Assembly: GCF_900114975.1 (NCBI RefSeq)
Contig: NZ_FOUU01000001.1
Location: 558,001-622,000, forward strand
DNA: 64,000 bases
Direction of reading: 5' to 3'
Origin: Thermodesulforhabdus norvegica
GTDB taxonomy: Bacteria; Desulfobacterota; Syntrophobacteria; Syntrophobacterales; Thermodesulforhabdaceae
The notes below the pieces were generated by a model. That model saw nothing but the letters and a program-made list of their open reading frames with translations. It was not told the DNA's origin and did not search any database. Below are positions 27,963 to 37,404 of this stretch, one piece after another; the first letter of the stretch is position 1; each line of letters starts with the position of its first letter. Both the position numbers and the translations under genes were made by a program.

Positions 27963-28715
27963 ATGGCCGGCCATTCCAAGTGGGCCAATATACGGCATAA
28001 GAAAGCTGCACAGGATGCAAAAAGGGGAAAGATCTTTACCAAGCTGATAAGAGAAATCATGGTAGCTGCCCGTCTCGGCGGCGGCAACCCCGATGCAAAT
28101 CCCAGATTACGTGCCGCAATCGCCGCCGCCAAGGCCGAAAATATGCCTAAAGAAAACATAGAAAGGGCAATCAAAAAAGGCACCGGGGAACTGGAAGGAG
28201 AGAGCTACGAGGAGATTACCTGCGAAGGCTATGCGCCGGGCGGCGTTGCCGTTCTCGTCGAAGCCATGACCGACAACCGCAACAGGACCATCAGTGAGAT
28301 AAGACACATCTTTACAAGGAATGGCGGTAATTTGGGAGAAGCAGGCTGTGTTGCCTGGATGTTCCACAAGAATGGCTTGATAGTCTTCGACAAGGGGAAA
28401 TACTCTGAAGAGGAGCTCATGGAGGTTGCCCTGGAAGCCGGAGCAGAGGATGTGAAGGATCAGGGTGATCAGTACGAGGTTATAACCGATCCGGCGGATT
28501 TCCTTCAGGTCAAGCAGGCTTTTGACGAGCGGGGTATGGCCTATGACATGGCAGAGATCACGATGATACCTCAAACCACGGTAAGGGTCGAAGATCCAAA
28601 ACAGGCACAGCAGGTACTCCGTCTGATGGAGCTTCTGGAAGATCACGATGACGTGCAGAAGGCTTATGCCAATTTCGATATTCCCGACGAGCTTCTTCAG
28701 TCGGTTTCGGCATGA
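27963..28715 (+). CDS. yebC: YebC/PmpR family regulator
   Basis: This 250-residue protein begins with the invariant [21 protein letters not shown] and continues with [35 protein letters not shown] and the C-terminal half ending [10 protein letters not shown]. YebC proteins were labelled DNA-binding regulators; later work on some members links them to translation of proline stretches. It precedes ruvC, the usual location, and overlaps it by four bases. Length matches the family. Confidence 0.95.
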   Translation: MAGHSKWANIRHKKAAQDAKRGKIFTKLIREIMVAARLGGGNPDANPRLRAAIAAAKAENMPKENIERAIKKGTGELEGESYEEITCEGYAPGGVAVLVEAMTDNRNRTISEIRHIFTRNGGNLGEAGCVAWMFHKNGLIVFDKGKYSEEELMEVALEAGAEDVKDQGDQYEVITDPADFLQVKQAFDERGMAYDMAEITMIPQTTVRVEDPKQAQQVLRLMELLEDHDDVQKAYANFDIPDELLQSVSA

Positions 28716-29218
28716 TGGAAAGGAAGCGTATTATCGGTGTCGATCCCGGGTCTCTCCACACCGGTTACGGGATTGTGGAATCGGGAAAGGGAGGTCTGAT
28801 CAGGGTGCTTATCAGTGGTACGATACATCTTTCACCCAGAAAACCCTTTACCGAAAGACTGGGATTAATCTTCCGGGAGCTTGTAAAAATCATAAAAGAA
28901 TTCAGGCCCTGTGGTATGGCCATCGAAGATGTCTTCTGCGCAGCAAATCCTAAAACGGCTCTGAAGCTGGGGCAGGCCCGGGGAGCCGCACTGCTTTCGG
29001 CAATAACCGAAGGAATTCCCGTCTACGAGTATTCTCCTCTGGAGATAAAACAGGCAGTAGTTGGCTATGGAAGGGCGAGTAAAAACCAGGTTCACCGAAT
29101 GATTACGACCCTGCTTGGTTCTCATGTACCCGGAGATTCTCATGCATCAGATGCCCTTGCCGTCGCCCTCTGTCACCTCAACTCGGAAAAGCTTCGTAAC
29201 CTGAGCAAGGTTAGATGA
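28712..29218 (+). CDS. ruvC: Holliday junction resolvase RuvC
   Basis: This 168-residue endonuclease cleaves Holliday junctions symmetrically. The first catalytic Asp is in [16 protein letters not shown], Glu in [21 protein letters not shown], and the last acidic pair in [17 protein letters not shown] 28712 overlaps the yebC stop, and its own stop overlaps ruvA by four bases. It completes a ruvCAB run. Confidence 0.95.
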   Translation: MMERKRIIGVDPGSLHTGYGIVESGKGGLIRVLISGTIHLSPRKPFTERLGLIFRELVKIIKEFRPCGMAIEDVFCAANPKTALKLGQARGAALLSAITEGIPVYEYSPLEIKQAVVGYGRASKNQVHRMITTLLGSHVPGDSHASDALAVALCHLNSEKLRNLSKVR

Positions 29219-29811
29219 TAGCATACCTCAAGGGCATACTGGCCCATAAAAGCCCGGATTACGTTATCGTAGATGTAAACGGTGTGGGCTACGGTGTTTC
29301 CGTATCTTTGAATACCTTTTATCAACTCCCGGATCCCGGAAAGGACGTTTTTCTCCATACCTATACCTATGTACGAGAAGACATATTGCAACTTTTCGGA
29401 TTCGGCTCTGCAGAAGAAAAACGGCTTTTTCTTGAACTCATAGCGATAGCCGGTGTTGGTCCTCGAGTGGCCCTTCACATTCTTTCGGGTATTTCTCCTC
29501 AGGAGCTTCATCAAACGGTTATGGAGCACAACGTTAAACGCCTTCAGAAAATCCCGGGAGTCGGTAAAAAAACGGCCGAAAGGATTCTCTTGGAGTTAAA
29601 GCATAAACTAAAGATACCCGAAGACCTTTCATCGGGTCTGTCCGTCTCTTCGGGAAAACCATCCATCACGGAAGACGCCATATCGGCCCTCATGAATCTG
29701 GGTTACAAACAGATAGAGGCTCAGAAGGCGGTGTCAAAGGCAGAAAGAAAGCTTGGAAAAGAAGCATCACTGGAAGATTTGCTCAGAGAGGCTCTCAGAG
29801 CAATGATATAG
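29215..29811 (+). CDS. ruvA: Holliday junction DNA helicase subunit RuvA
   Basis: This 198-residue protein binds four-way junctions as a tetramer and loads RuvB. The N-terminal OB fold ([20 protein letters not shown]), the tandem helix-hairpin-helix motifs (LIAIAGVGPRVALHIL and LQKIPGVGKKTAERILLEL) and the C-terminal RuvB-binding domain (DAISALMNLGYKQIEAQKAV) are all present. It overlaps ruvC and is nine bases from ruvB. Confidence 0.96.
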   Translation: MIAYLKGILAHKSPDYVIVDVNGVGYGVSVSLNTFYQLPDPGKDVFLHTYTYVREDILQLFGFGSAEEKRLFLELIAIAGVGPRVALHILSGISPQELHQTVMEHNVKRLQKIPGVGKKTAERILLELKHKLKIPEDLSSGLSVSSGKPSITEDAISALMNLGYKQIEAQKAVSKAERKLGKEASLEDLLREALRAMI

Positions 29812-29820
29812 GAAAAAGCC

Positions 29821-30840
29821 ATGAAGGATCGAATCGTTACGCCCGAACCCAGACAGGAAGATCTGGTAATAGAATACAACCTCAGGCCAAGAACTCTGGA
29901 CGAATACATAGGCCAGGAGGAAATAAAAGAATCGCTGAGGATTTTTATCGAAGCGGCAAGACAGAGGGGAGAACCGCTGGATCACGTTCTTCTTCACGGT
30001 TACCCTGGCCTTGGGAAGACATCTCTTGCGGCAATCATAAGCCACGAACTGGGAGTAAACCTGAGGACAACATCGGGGCCTGTTATCGAACGTCCGGGTG
30101 ATCTGGCAGCAATTCTCACCAACCTGGAGCCCAGAGACGTACTTTTCATCGATGAAATTCATCGACTTAATCCCGTAGTGGAAGAGATACTTTATCCCGC
30201 AATGGAAGACTTTCAGCTTGATATAATCATAGGGCAGGGGCCTTCGGCCAGGACCATAAGGCTGGATCTTCCGCCTTTTACACTGGTTGGAGCGACAACG
30301 AGGACGGGGCTTCTTTCACCGCCGCTGAGGGACAGATTCGGCGTTATGCTCAGGCTTGACTTTTATAAGCCCGAAGAGCTTCAAAAGATCGTTATCAGGT
30401 CTGCCCGCATACTCGGCATCTCAATTGACGAAGAAGGCGCCATGGAAATAGCCAGGCGTTCCAGAGGAACCCCCCGGGTGGCCAACAGGTTGCTTCGCAG
30501 AGTCCGTGACTTTGCCCAGGTTCGAGCAGATGGCACAATTACGCTTGATGTGGCCAGAGAAGCTCTGGAGATGCTCGACGTGGACGAAAAAGGCTTCGAT
30601 TCGATGGACAGAAAAATATTGAAATTCATAATCGAACAATATGACGGGGGCCCGGTGGGTATAGATACTCTTGCGGCGGCCCTTTCTGAAGAAAAAAGCA
30701 CCCTGGAAGACGTTTACGAACCCTATCTCATTCAACAGGGCTACCTCAAAAAAACCCCACGGGGACGAATGGCAACACGAAAAGCCTTTGAACATCTTGG
30801 AATTGAAATAAAAGGCATAAGGCAATTAACCCTGTTCTAG
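29821..30840 (+). CDS. ruvB: Holliday junction branch migration ATPase RuvB
   Basis: This 339-residue AAA+ motor has Walker [15 protein letters not shown], Walker [13 protein letters not shown], sensor 1 [22 protein letters not shown] with the arginine finger region, and the C-terminal winged helix ([18 protein letters not shown]). It forms hexamers that pull DNA through the RuvA tetramer. Its order after ruvA is standard. Confidence 0.97.
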   Translation: MKDRIVTPEPRQEDLVIEYNLRPRTLDEYIGQEEIKESLRIFIEAARQRGEPLDHVLLHGYPGLGKTSLAAIISHELGVNLRTTSGPVIERPGDLAAILTNLEPRDVLFIDEIHRLNPVVEEILYPAMEDFQLDIIIGQGPSARTIRLDLPPFTLVGATTRTGLLSPPLRDRFGVMLRLDFYKPEELQKIVIRSARILGISIDEEGAMEIARRSRGTPRVANRLLRRVRDFAQVRADGTITLDVAREALEMLDVDEKGFDSMDRKILKFIIEQYDGGPVGIDTLAAALSEEKSTLEDVYEPYLIQQGYLKKTPRGRMATRKAFEHLGIEIKGIRQLTLF

Positions 30841-30862
30841 TTACCCTTCACGGCAGGTTCCC

Positions 30863-31975
30863 ATGGCAAAGTGGCAAAACGCAGTAATTCTGCTAAAGCC
30901 CGAAGAAACGAAACAGGCGCTGGAAGACCTCTGGTTTGTACCGGGAATCGTTAGAATCTTAGCAAATCTGGGAAAGAAGGGTATTAAAAAGGTTCACATA
31001 ATAGTTCCCGAAAGCACCACAGACCCGTCCTTTTGTGTAAGCGTAATCAAAAGGGGCAGAGAAATAGAGTATTTCCCATCCTATCGGGTTTCGAGAAAAA
31101 TGCCTTCGCTGAAAGAGCCCTTTCTTATTGTCTCTGCAAACCATCTCTGGCAGCCGAAATTGATCGAATGGTTTGAAAAAGCCACGGGTTCTCAATACCT
31201 CGCTGCTGCCGTGCCAAAAGGTCAATCCACTCCGGTAATTGCGTCGATAATGCCCGGATTTGAGAGAATCCCGGATATTCCGCTTAAACTGGAAATTCCG
31301 GACGACATCATTTGCCATACCCTTGAAGAATTCAAAGAAAAACCCGGAAGGCTGATATCCCTCGTGGGGAAACCCACAGATAGGCCTCATGTTGTAGCCG
31401 TCAGGCACCTCCTTTTTCCCTTCCTCACTTTATGCGCCAACAAAAAAATTCATCCCAATAAAATAACATGGCTGGGATTTCTGGTTCATCTTGTAGGATG
31501 TTTGATTCTGTTAATTCCCGGATATCTAACGGGAATTCTGGCGGCTTCTATTCTGATATTTTCATGGATCCTCGACTGCGCCGACGGAACTCTGGCCCGG
31601 TTGACTCACAGGGAAAGCGATGCCGGGCGAATTCTGGATACCCGATTGGGCCATCTATCCAACCTGACCTTCTTTGCGGCTCTGCTCATCAGAACATACC
31701 CTCCTGTTTGTTTTTCAAACCTTTTCATAACGATATTGTTAGTTCTGGGTATTGTGGCCGCCGGGTATCTACAGGGCCTTGTGGAAAAGCTACCGGCTTC
31801 TGAAAAACGACGCGGGCACGACTTTTTACTCAAGATTAACCATCGAGATTACGCCTTTGTGGTGCTCCTTTTCGCTCTCTTCAATGCTCTTACGGTTTTC
31901 GTGTGGATTGCGCTTCTGGGAACCTACTGTTACGCCTTCGGAGAATTACTCACACTGGTGGGTCGGAAAGCCTGA
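30863..31975 (+). CDS. CDP-alcohol phosphotransferase-like membrane protein with degenerate active site
   Basis: This 370-residue protein has two parts. Residues 1 to about 165 resemble a nucleotidyltransferase-type fold in layout (FVPGIVRILANLGKKGIKKV, then HIIVPE), but no Gly-rich substrate loop is visible. Residues 175-370 are a polytopic membrane domain with the CDP-alcohol motif DCADGTLARL, an eight-residue spacer, G-x3-D, then a Gly where the family has its final catalytic Asp (RILDTRLGH). The layout recalls inositol-phosphate cytidylyltransferase/phosphotransferase fusions, which some heat-loving microbes use to make di-myo-inositol phosphate. The missing Asp makes catalysis doubtful. 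It follows ruvB by 22 bases. Confidence 0.75.
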   Translation: MAKWQNAVILLKPEETKQALEDLWFVPGIVRILANLGKKGIKKVHIIVPESTTDPSFCVSVIKRGREIEYFPSYRVSRKMPSLKEPFLIVSANHLWQPKLIEWFEKATGSQYLAAAVPKGQSTPVIASIMPGFERIPDIPLKLEIPDDIICHTLEEFKEKPGRLISLVGKPTDRPHVVAVRHLLFPFLTLCANKKIHPNKITWLGFLVHLVGCLILLIPGYLTGILAASILIFSWILDCADGTLARLTHRESDAGRILDTRLGHLSNLTFFAALLIRTYPPVCFSNLFITILLVLGIVAAGYLQGLVEKLPASEKRRGHDFLLKINHRDYAFVVLLFALFNALTVFVWIALLGTYCYAFGELLTLVGRKA

Positions 31976-31982
31976 AGAAAAA

Positions 31983-32015
31983 CGGGAGCTCCTGGAAGAG
32001 CTCCCGAAAATTTTT
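31983..32015 (+). terminator. intrinsic terminator after the che-ruv transcript
   Basis: CGGGAGCTC pairs with GAGCTCCCG (9 bp, six-base loop CTGGAA) and is followed by AAAATTTTT. It closes the long plus-strand run from cheR onward. Confidence 0.75.
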
Positions 32016-32036
32016 CCCGGCCTGAGGAGTCTTTGT

Positions 32037-32927
32037 TTATTCTTTAATGTTGTGGTGGATTTTGCAGGCTCTCACGGTGTTTTTCATCAGCATCGTGATG
32101 GTCATCGGTCCAACACCACCGGGAACAGGGGTAATCATACTGGCAACTTCTTTTGCCTCGTCGAAGGCAACGTCTCCTTTGAGAATCCTCTTACCGTCGG
32201 CAGTCCTTCCCACCTCGTTTACTCCAACGTCGATTACTACGGCACCGGGTTTGATCCAGTCACCCTTAACGTATTCCGTTACACCAGCCGCAACTATCAG
32301 AATATCCGCACGCTTCGTGTGGAAGGTTACATCCCTGGTACGGGTATGACAGACGGTAACGGTAGCGTTGGCGCCAGGTCCTTTCTGCATGAGCATTACG
32401 GCAATCGGTTTACCGACGATGTTGGAACGACCGACTACAACAACCTCCGCACCTGATGTCTCAACACCGGACCTGACGAGTAGCTCCTGAATCCCTGCGG
32501 GTGTACAGGGCAGAAAATCGGGCTCCCCGATCATCAGCTTCCCCACATTGAAAGGATGAAATGCATCAACGTCTTTGCTCGGATCGATGGCATAAAGCAC
32601 TTTCGTTTCGTTTATGTGCTTCGGGAGCGGAAGCTGAACGAGGATGCCGTCGATTTTGGGATCTTTGTTGTACTGATCTATAAGCTTCAACAGCTCATCT
32701 TCGGAAATGTCGGCAGGTCGATCGTCCTGAACGGAATAAAAGCCAAGATCATGGGCCGCCTTCTGCTTGGCCCTTACGTAGCTCTGGGAAGCAGGATCCT
32801 CGCCAACCAGGATGGTCACAAGACCCGGCGTAACCCCGTATTTTTCCTTTATGTGCTGAACTTCCTGTTTTAACTCCTCTCTGATGGCCTTTGATACTTC
32901 CGTGCCTTTTATAAGTTGTGCTGCCAT
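32037..32927 (-). CDS. folD: bifunctional methylene-THF dehydrogenase / methenyl-THF cyclohydrolase
   Basis: This 296-residue enzyme interconverts methylene-, methenyl- and 10-formyl-THF. The active-site Tyr and Lys lie in QSYVRAKQKAAHDLG, followed by the QLPLPKHIN segment and the NADP loop VVVGRSNIVGKPIAVML. The C-terminal PVPGGVGPMTITMLM is invariant. It lies 75 bases downstream of fhs on the same strand, with a possible weak terminator between. With fhs, metV and metF it covers the methyl branch from formate to methyl-THF. Confidence 0.96.
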   Translation of the reverse strand: MAAQLIKGTEVSKAIREELKQEVQHIKEKYGVTPGLVTILVGEDPASQSYVRAKQKAAHDLGFYSVQDDRPADISEDELLKLIDQYNKDPKIDGILVQLPLPKHINETKVLYAIDPSKDVDAFHPFNVGKLMIGEPDFLPCTPAGIQELLVRSGVETSGAEVVVVGRSNIVGKPIAVMLMQKGPGANATVTVCHTRTRDVTFHTKRADILIVAAGVTEYVKGDWIKPGAVVIDVGVNEVGRTADGKRILKGDVAFDEAKEVASMITPVPGGVGPMTITMLMKNTVRACKIHHNIKE

Positions 32928-32946
32928 CTTATTTTTCTCCTCCCTG

Positions 32947-32983
32947 CAAAAAAGATGAAAGGCGAGGCCCTAAAGACCCCGCC
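32947..32983 (-). terminator. possible terminator or attenuator between fhs and folD
   Basis: On the minus strand GGCGGGG pairs, with G-U wobbles, to CCTCGCC around a short loop, followed by TTTCATCTTTTTT. It is imperfect. It may only weaken read-through from fhs into folD. Confidence 0.45.
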
Positions 32984-33002
32984 CTGCCTTGTTACTCCAC
33001 GC

Positions 33003-34766
33003 CTAGAACAGACCCATTACCTTTCCGGTCTTCACATCAACATCGACCCTGCGGAATGCCGGGTTGGAAGAGGTTCCGGGCATAAGGCTTATCGTACCGG
33101 CGCATGGACACAGGAACTTTGCACCCGAGTAGATGAGAACATCCCTGATGGGAAGCACCCAGCCTTTGGGAACACCTTTTAGGGTCGGATCGTGAGTGAG
33201 GCTCAAATGAGTCTTAACCATCATGGTCATGAAGTCGTCGTACTTGGGATCCGACTCAAGCATCTTTGCCTTAGCTTCGGCTTCCGGAGTCCAGGCAACA
33301 CCGTCGGCACCGTACACTTCCTTCGCGATGAGCTCAACGCGTTCTCTTAGTTTCATTTCAAGCGGGTAGAGATACTTGAAATCGGTTGGCTTTTCACAGG
33401 CTTCAATCACGGCATCGGCAAGCTCCAGAGCACCTTCGCCACCCTTGAGCCAATGTTCGGATACGGCGCAAAGAGCTCCCGCCTCCTCGGCAGCTTTGCG
33501 AACCAGCTTAATTTCCTCATCGGTATCCGTGTAGAATTTATTGATGCAAACAACAGGATTCATACCAGATTTGCGGATTATGTTAATATGATGCACCATA
33601 TTGGGGATGCCTTTTTCGACAAGCTCAAGGTTTTCCTTCTTGTATTCCTCAGGAAGCGGCAGACCGGGAACGACCTTGGGGCCTCCACCGTGCATCTTGA
33701 GCGCCCGGATCGTCGTAGTCAGAACGGACACATGAGGCTTGAGACCGCTGAGGCGGCATTTTACGTTCCAGAACTTCTCAAAACCGATGTCGGCACCGAA
33801 TCCGCTTTCCGTTACATGGTAGTCAAAAAGCTTCAGACCAACACGGTCGCCGATAATTGAGGACTGTCCTACGGCAATGTTCGCAAAGGGGCCTGCATGA
33901 ACCATTACGGGCTGATATTCAACGGTGCAGCAGAGGGTCGGGTTGATGGTGTTTCTCATCCAGGCGCACATGGCACCACCAACCTCAAGATCTTTGGTGT
34001 AGATGGGTTTACCGGTTTTGTCGAAGGCAAGGGTTATTTCATCAAGACGCTTTCTCAGGTCGGCAAGGTCCGTCACTATTGAAAGAATGGCCATGAGTTC
34101 CGAGCTAACGGCAATCCCGAACTTGGACTGCATCATGTAGCCGTCATAACGACCACCTATACCGATTATGATGTTTCTGAGAGCCTGAGCGCAGAAGTCA
34201 ATTACCCAGCCGAACTCAACACGGGTGGGATCGACATCCAGGCGGCGCATACCGGTAAGTCTCTGGAGCTGCTCATCGGTATAATTCCGCTCATGCTGCA
34301 TACGGGCCGTAAGAGCAACCATTGCCAGGTTGTGAGCATTCATGATGTCGTTTATGTCGCCAGTGAGGCCCATAGAGAATTCAGTCATGGGGATCAGCAG
34401 AGCATTCCCGCCGCCCGCTGCGGTTCCTTTAATGTTCATCGTGGGACCGCCGGAGGGCTGACGGAGACATCCTCCGACATTCTTTCCGCGTTTTCCCAGA
34501 CCTTCGATCAAGCCCAGTGAAGTGGTGCTCTTTCCTTCTCCAAGAGGAGTCGGAGTAATGGCCGTGACTTCGATGTATTTTCCGTCAGGCTTATCCTTCA
34601 GGCGTTCGATAATTTTCATAAAATCGAGCTTGCACACCCTGCCCATGGGAATGATTTCATCTTTCTGGAGCCCCAGGCGGTCAACCCACTCTTCCGGTTT
34701 GGGCATGTTCTTCTCGGCTTCCTCCGCAATCTGCCAATCGGCAAGCTTGGTCGGATCGTACGGCAT
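33003..34766 (-). CDS. fhs: formate--tetrahydrofolate ligase
   Basis: This 587-residue enzyme makes 10-formyl-THF from formate, ATP and THF (or runs backward to yield ATP). The nucleotide loop is in [19 protein letters not shown]. The family segments [37 protein letters not shown] and the Cys-containing [10 protein letters not shown] near the C-terminus are present. Length is slightly above the usual 555 because of an N-terminal extension of about 40 residues. Acetogens and acetate-oxidising sulfate reducers use it as an energy-linked step. The start is ATG 34766 with GGAGG a few bases upstream. Confidence 0.96.
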   Translation of the reverse strand: MPYDPTKLADWQIAEEAEKNMPKPEEWVDRLGLQKDEIIPMGRVCKLDFMKIIERLKDKPDGKYIEVTAITPTPLGEGKSTTSLGLIEGLGKRGKNVGGCLRQPSGGPTMNIKGTAAGGGNALLIPMTEFSMGLTGDINDIMNAHNLAMVALTARMQHERNYTDEQLQRLTGMRRLDVDPTRVEFGWVIDFCAQALRNIIIGIGGRYDGYMMQSKFGIAVSSELMAILSIVTDLADLRKRLDEITLAFDKTGKPIYTKDLEVGGAMCAWMRNTINPTLCCTVEYQPVMVHAGPFANIAVGQSSIIGDRVGLKLFDYHVTESGFGADIGFEKFWNVKCRLSGLKPHVSVLTTTIRALKMHGGGPKVVPGLPLPEEYKKENLELVEKGIPNMVHHINIIRKSGMNPVVCINKFYTDTDEEIKLVRKAAEEAGALCAVSEHWLKGGEGALELADAVIEACEKPTDFKYLYPLEMKLRERVELIAKEVYGADGVAWTPEAEAKAKMLESDPKYDDFMTMMVKTHLSLTHDPTLKGVPKGWVLPIRDVLIYSGAKFLCPCAGTISLMPGTSSNPAFRRVDVDVKTGKVMGLF

Positions 34767-35026
34767 AACATCCTCCTACTACTTTCTTCCTGAGGTTAGC
34801 TCACTTCCCCCCTTGCTCAAAGAGGACCAAACAACCCAAACTTACAAAATTCCCAAATTTCCAATTTCTTACGACGCTTTCTTCAGCGACACGATAAAAA
34901 TTTCACATTTTGCGGCAGTCTAAACAGGAAGAAGCCAATTGTCAAGAATAACCGAAAAAATCGGATCATAGTAATCTTTATCACAAAATGACACGTAATC
35001 GAGTCCTTCACCACCGCAGGGCCCCG

Positions 35027-35150
35027 TGTTGAAAAATCTGTCAAAAAAGTGTCGAAAACCTGTCCAATTTCCTGTAGATTATACAAAAAACAACGGCATC
35101 TCAAGAGCTCTGTCCAAAAGTTGAAAGACTGTCGAAAAGGCTGTTGAAAA
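35027..35150 (+). repeat. phased TGTYRAAAA-type 9-mers (iteron-like)
   Basis: Nine-base units start at 35027 (TGTTGAAAA), 35039 (TGTCAAAAA), 35050 (TGTCGAAAA), 35061 (TGTCCAATT) and 35073 (TGTAGATTA), at steps of 12, 11, 11 and 12. A second group starts at 35111 (TGTCCAAAA), about 35119 (AGTTGAAAG), 35130 (TGTCGAAAA) and 35142 (TGTTGAAAA), at steps of 8, 11 and 12. Spacing near one helical turn puts most copies on one DNA face. Confidence 0.7.
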
Positions 35151-35224
35151 TCTATAAAAGAAAAATCAAACGGTTAGTTCCGTTTTCAACATATCAACAT
35201 GCTTCTTGTGGTGATTATCTCTCT

Positions 35225-35233
35225 TGTGCATAA
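35225..35233 (-). promoter_or_regulatory. single DnaA-box match
   Basis: TGTGCATAA reads TTATGCACA on the minus strand, which fits the relaxed DnaA box TTWTNCACA at every position. It lies 40 bases before dnaN, beside the phased repeats. A single box can occur by chance. Confidence 0.4.
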
Positions 35234-35273
35234 TACAACCACAATAACAAGAAAGCAGACGAGGAGTAGCAGG

Positions 35274-36380
35274 ATGAGAATAGAAATCGAAAAATCTCCG
35301 ATGGTCCGGGCACTTTCGCTCCTTCAATCGGTAACGGAAAAAAAGAGCATTCCTTACCTGTCCCATGTGCTTCTTAAAGCGGAAAACAAAAAGATTACCG
35401 TTAGCGCTACGGATCTGGATATCTTTATGGAAATTACGCTGGATGCCGACGTATCGTCGGAGGGATCGATAACGGCGCCGGCCAGAAAACTCCTTGAGGT
35501 GGTTAAAGAATTTCCGGAAGACCTGCTTGAATTGAGCACAGAGGGACGGGAGCGCCTTGTAATTTCGACAGACAAAGCGGTATTTAACCTGCCCAGCCTG
35601 GATCCGGAGGACTTTCCATCCATGATTGTCCCCCAAGAGGCCGAGTATATGCCTGTAAATCGCGATGCAATGTTAAAGGTTTTTCAAAAAACTTCCTACG
35701 CAATACCACCTACCGAAAACCCTATAGGAGGCCCCGGGTTATACTGGGTTAGAGTAGGAGAAAACCTTCACAGGTTTGTTGCCTGCGACATTCACAGACT
35801 GGCAGCAGTTGAACTTACCGATGAGGAACTCGGTGTTGGCCATATAAAAACAGATGTTTTCATCCCCAAAAAGGGCGTGATAGAGCTTGCGAAGTTTCTG
35901 GAGGAAAACGAAAGGGTGGAAATCTTCGTAACAGAGCAGGCTCTTTACGCAAAAAGCGAAACCATGTCCTTCAGTACTCGTCTGCTGGAAGAAACCTTTT
36001 CGGTTTACGAGACCATAATTCCCTCCAAAAGGGCCGATAGTGTGCTGATACCCATGGAAGCCCTGCGCCAGGTCCTTAAGCGCATGGCCATATTTACGGA
36101 TCAGACCTGGCGGCACGTGAAGTTTTCACTTCAGAACGGTGAGCTTGAAGTTACTGCGGGTAGCCCGGAAATAGGAATCGGTCGTGAAATCATAAATGTC
36201 GAATATTCCGGAGAACCCGTGACCATGGCATTTAACCTCCGCTACGTACTCGATGCCATAGGCGTAATACGGTCCGATCATGTACGCTTCGAATGGACCG
36301 ACGACCTGATCGGAGGCCTTTTTCTGGATCCCGACGATTCCTCCTACGTGTCCTTCATTATGCCCCTGGTGTTAGACTGA
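35274..36380 (+). CDS. dnaN: DNA polymerase III beta sliding clamp
   Basis: This 368-residue protein is the ring-shaped processivity clamp. Three repeated clamp domains are visible: the first opens MRIEIEKSPMVRALSLLQSV with ITVSATDLDI, the second holds FVACDIHRLAAVE, and the third has EVTAGSPEIGIGRE and ends YVSFIMPLVLD, close to the family's YVVMPMRL-type end. ATG 35274 has GAGGAG at seven bases; an in-frame ATG 75 bases upstream adds no clamp sequence. It is not next to dnaA, recF or gyrB here. Its 3' end overlaps the convergent ridA by 37 bases. Confidence 0.95.
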   Translation: MRIEIEKSPMVRALSLLQSVTEKKSIPYLSHVLLKAENKKITVSATDLDIFMEITLDADVSSEGSITAPARKLLEVVKEFPEDLLELSTEGRERLVISTDKAVFNLPSLDPEDFPSMIVPQEAEYMPVNRDAMLKVFQKTSYAIPPTENPIGGPGLYWVRVGENLHRFVACDIHRLAAVELTDEELGVGHIKTDVFIPKKGVIELAKFLEENERVEIFVTEQALYAKSETMSFSTRLLEETFSVYETIIPSKRADSVLIPMEALRQVLKRMAIFTDQTWRHVKFSLQNGELEVTAGSPEIGIGREIINVEYSGEPVTMAFNLRYVLDAIGVIRSDHVRFEWTDDLIGGLFLDPDDSSYVSFIMPLVLD

Positions 36381-36760
36381 TGCGGATGAAAGGCAATAGC
36401 CTCAATTTCGACTTTGGCGTTGAGTGGAAGGCCGGATACGGCAACACAGGACCTGGCAGGAGGCGTTGCCGGAAAGAACTTTGCGTAAACTTCGTTGACC
36501 TGAGAAAAATCGTTCATGTCCCGGAGGAAAACGGTAACCTTCACAACACTGGACAGGGACAGACCTTCTGCCCGTAAAAGGGCTTCGATGTTTTTCAATG
36601 CCTGCTCCGTTTGATCCTTGACGTCTTCGGAGATTAGCTTTCCTGTGCGGGGGTTTAGGCCAATCTGGCCGGAAAGAAAAACCATATCGTTCACACGAAT
36701 TGCCTGAGAATAGGGCCCTACGGGAGCCGGAGCATCTTCTGATAGGATTACCCTTATCAT
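36344..36760 (-). CDS. ridA: RidA family reactive enamine/imine deaminase
   Basis: This 138-residue protein has the RidA core PAPVGPYSQAIRVNDMVFLSG and FPATPPARSCVAVSGLPLNAKVEIEAIA, with the conserved Arg that binds the substrate carboxylate. It hydrolyses 2-aminoacrylate-type imines released by PLP enzymes. I chose ATG 36760 because GGAGGGAGAA precedes it and it gives the family's normal start; the open frame continues upstream over non-homologous sequence. The last 13 residues go beyond the usual end and overlap dnaN. Confidence 0.93.
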   Translation of the reverse strand: MIRVILSEDAPAPVGPYSQAIRVNDMVFLSGQIGLNPRTGKLISEDVKDQTEQALKNIEALLRAEGLSLSSVVKVTVFLRDMNDFSQVNEVYAKFFPATPPARSCVAVSGLPLNAKVEIEAIAFHPHQSNTRGIMKDT

Positions 36761-36826
36761 TTCTCCCTCCGCCAATTGGTGAAGGCTATCACAATTAGAT
36801 TTGCCGAAACTCCCACAAGAAAGGAT

Positions 36827-36855
36827 TTGACAATAATATGTACTTCCTTTATGTG
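36827..36855 (+). promoter_or_regulatory. candidate promoter for the mvhD-metV-metF operon
   Basis: TTGACA (36827-36832) and TATGTG (36850-36855) are 17 bases apart, about 100 bases before the chosen start of the MvhD-like gene. The perfect -35 at this place also argues against the earlier ATG at 36838, which would start inside the promoter. Confidence 0.5.
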
Positions 36856-36954
36856 CAAGACTGTAAGCAGGGCTGTGGTCATGTGAAAAAGTTCGTGAGG
36901 CTTCGGAGAGCTCCTTTTTCATGGACTGGTTTGGTCTTCGGGATTTCTGACGAG

Positions 36955-37389
36955 ATGGAAGAAGCCTACCGATCAGAAGAACCTGAGATAGTAGCCTTCT
37001 GCTGTATGTATTGTGCTTATGCCGCTGCGGATATGGCCGGGTCTATGCGACTTAATTATCCTTCTAATGTCAAGATCATCCTGGTTCCCTGTACCGGTCG
37101 GGTCGAAGTCGATCACATACTTGAAGCCTTTGATAAGGGAGCTGATGGGGTCTATGTAGCAGGGTGCGAGGAAGGGTCCTGTCATTTCGAACGGGGAAAT
37201 ATCAGAGCAAAGCGCAGGGTTGAATATGTGAAAAAGATCCTGGAAGAGCTTGGCCTGGAGCCCGAGCGCGTTGAGATGTTTCACATAAGTGCGTCTCAAG
37301 GGCACCTTTTTGCAAAGGTTGCCGGTGAAATGACAGAGCGTATCCGTAAGGTTGGAATATTAGGATGGAATAAGTCTCACAAAGGCTAG
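36955..37389 (+). CDS. MvhD-type iron-sulfur electron-transfer subunit
   Basis: This 144-residue protein is a MvhD/hydrogenase delta-type [2Fe-2S] protein: EPEIVAFCCMYCAYAAADMAG, then VPCTGRVEVDHILEAF, and VAGCEEGSCHFERGNIRA. In methanogens MvhD links hydrogenase to heterodisulfide reductase. Here it precedes metV-metF, so it probably passes electrons to or from methylene-THF reductase, as proposed for acetogen MvhD-MetVF-HdrA complexes. No HdrA is in the window. ATG 36955 starts the conserved part. The overlapping upstream ATG at 36838 is rejected. Confidence 0.88.
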   Translation: MEEAYRSEEPEIVAFCCMYCAYAAADMAGSMRLNYPSNVKIILVPCTGRVEVDHILEAFDKGADGVYVAGCEEGSCHFERGNIRAKRRVEYVKKILEELGLEPERVEMFHISASQGHLFAKVAGEMTERIRKVGILGWNKSHKG

Positions 37390-37404
37390 GGGAGGAATCC
37401 TGGT

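Larger units (their letters stand above)
34767..35273. other. 507-base AT-rich gene-free region before dnaN
   Basis: No gene is supported here. The left part has CAA steps every 8-10 bases (34818-34864). The right part has the phased TGTYRAAAA repeats, an inverted copy (TTTTCAACA at 35183-35191), a 6-bp hairpin AAACGG/CCGTTT (35168-35185) and one DnaA-box match. It separates divergent fhs and dnaN, so it must hold both promoters, and it may do more. Confidence 0.7.

Noticed and set aside
35027-35150. Phased repeats as a CRISPR array
   Set aside because: Units are 9 bases with 2-3 bases between them, far below CRISPR repeat and spacer lengths, and there are no cas genes.
34767-35273. Classical oriC with a DnaA-box cluster
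   Set aside because: Only one DnaA-box match was found and dnaA is not adjacent, so I list it only as a candidate and not as an annotated origin.
36838-36954. Earlier start of the MvhD-like gene at 36838
   Set aside because: It would begin inside the best promoter match, lacks a ribosome site and adds residues without family similarity.
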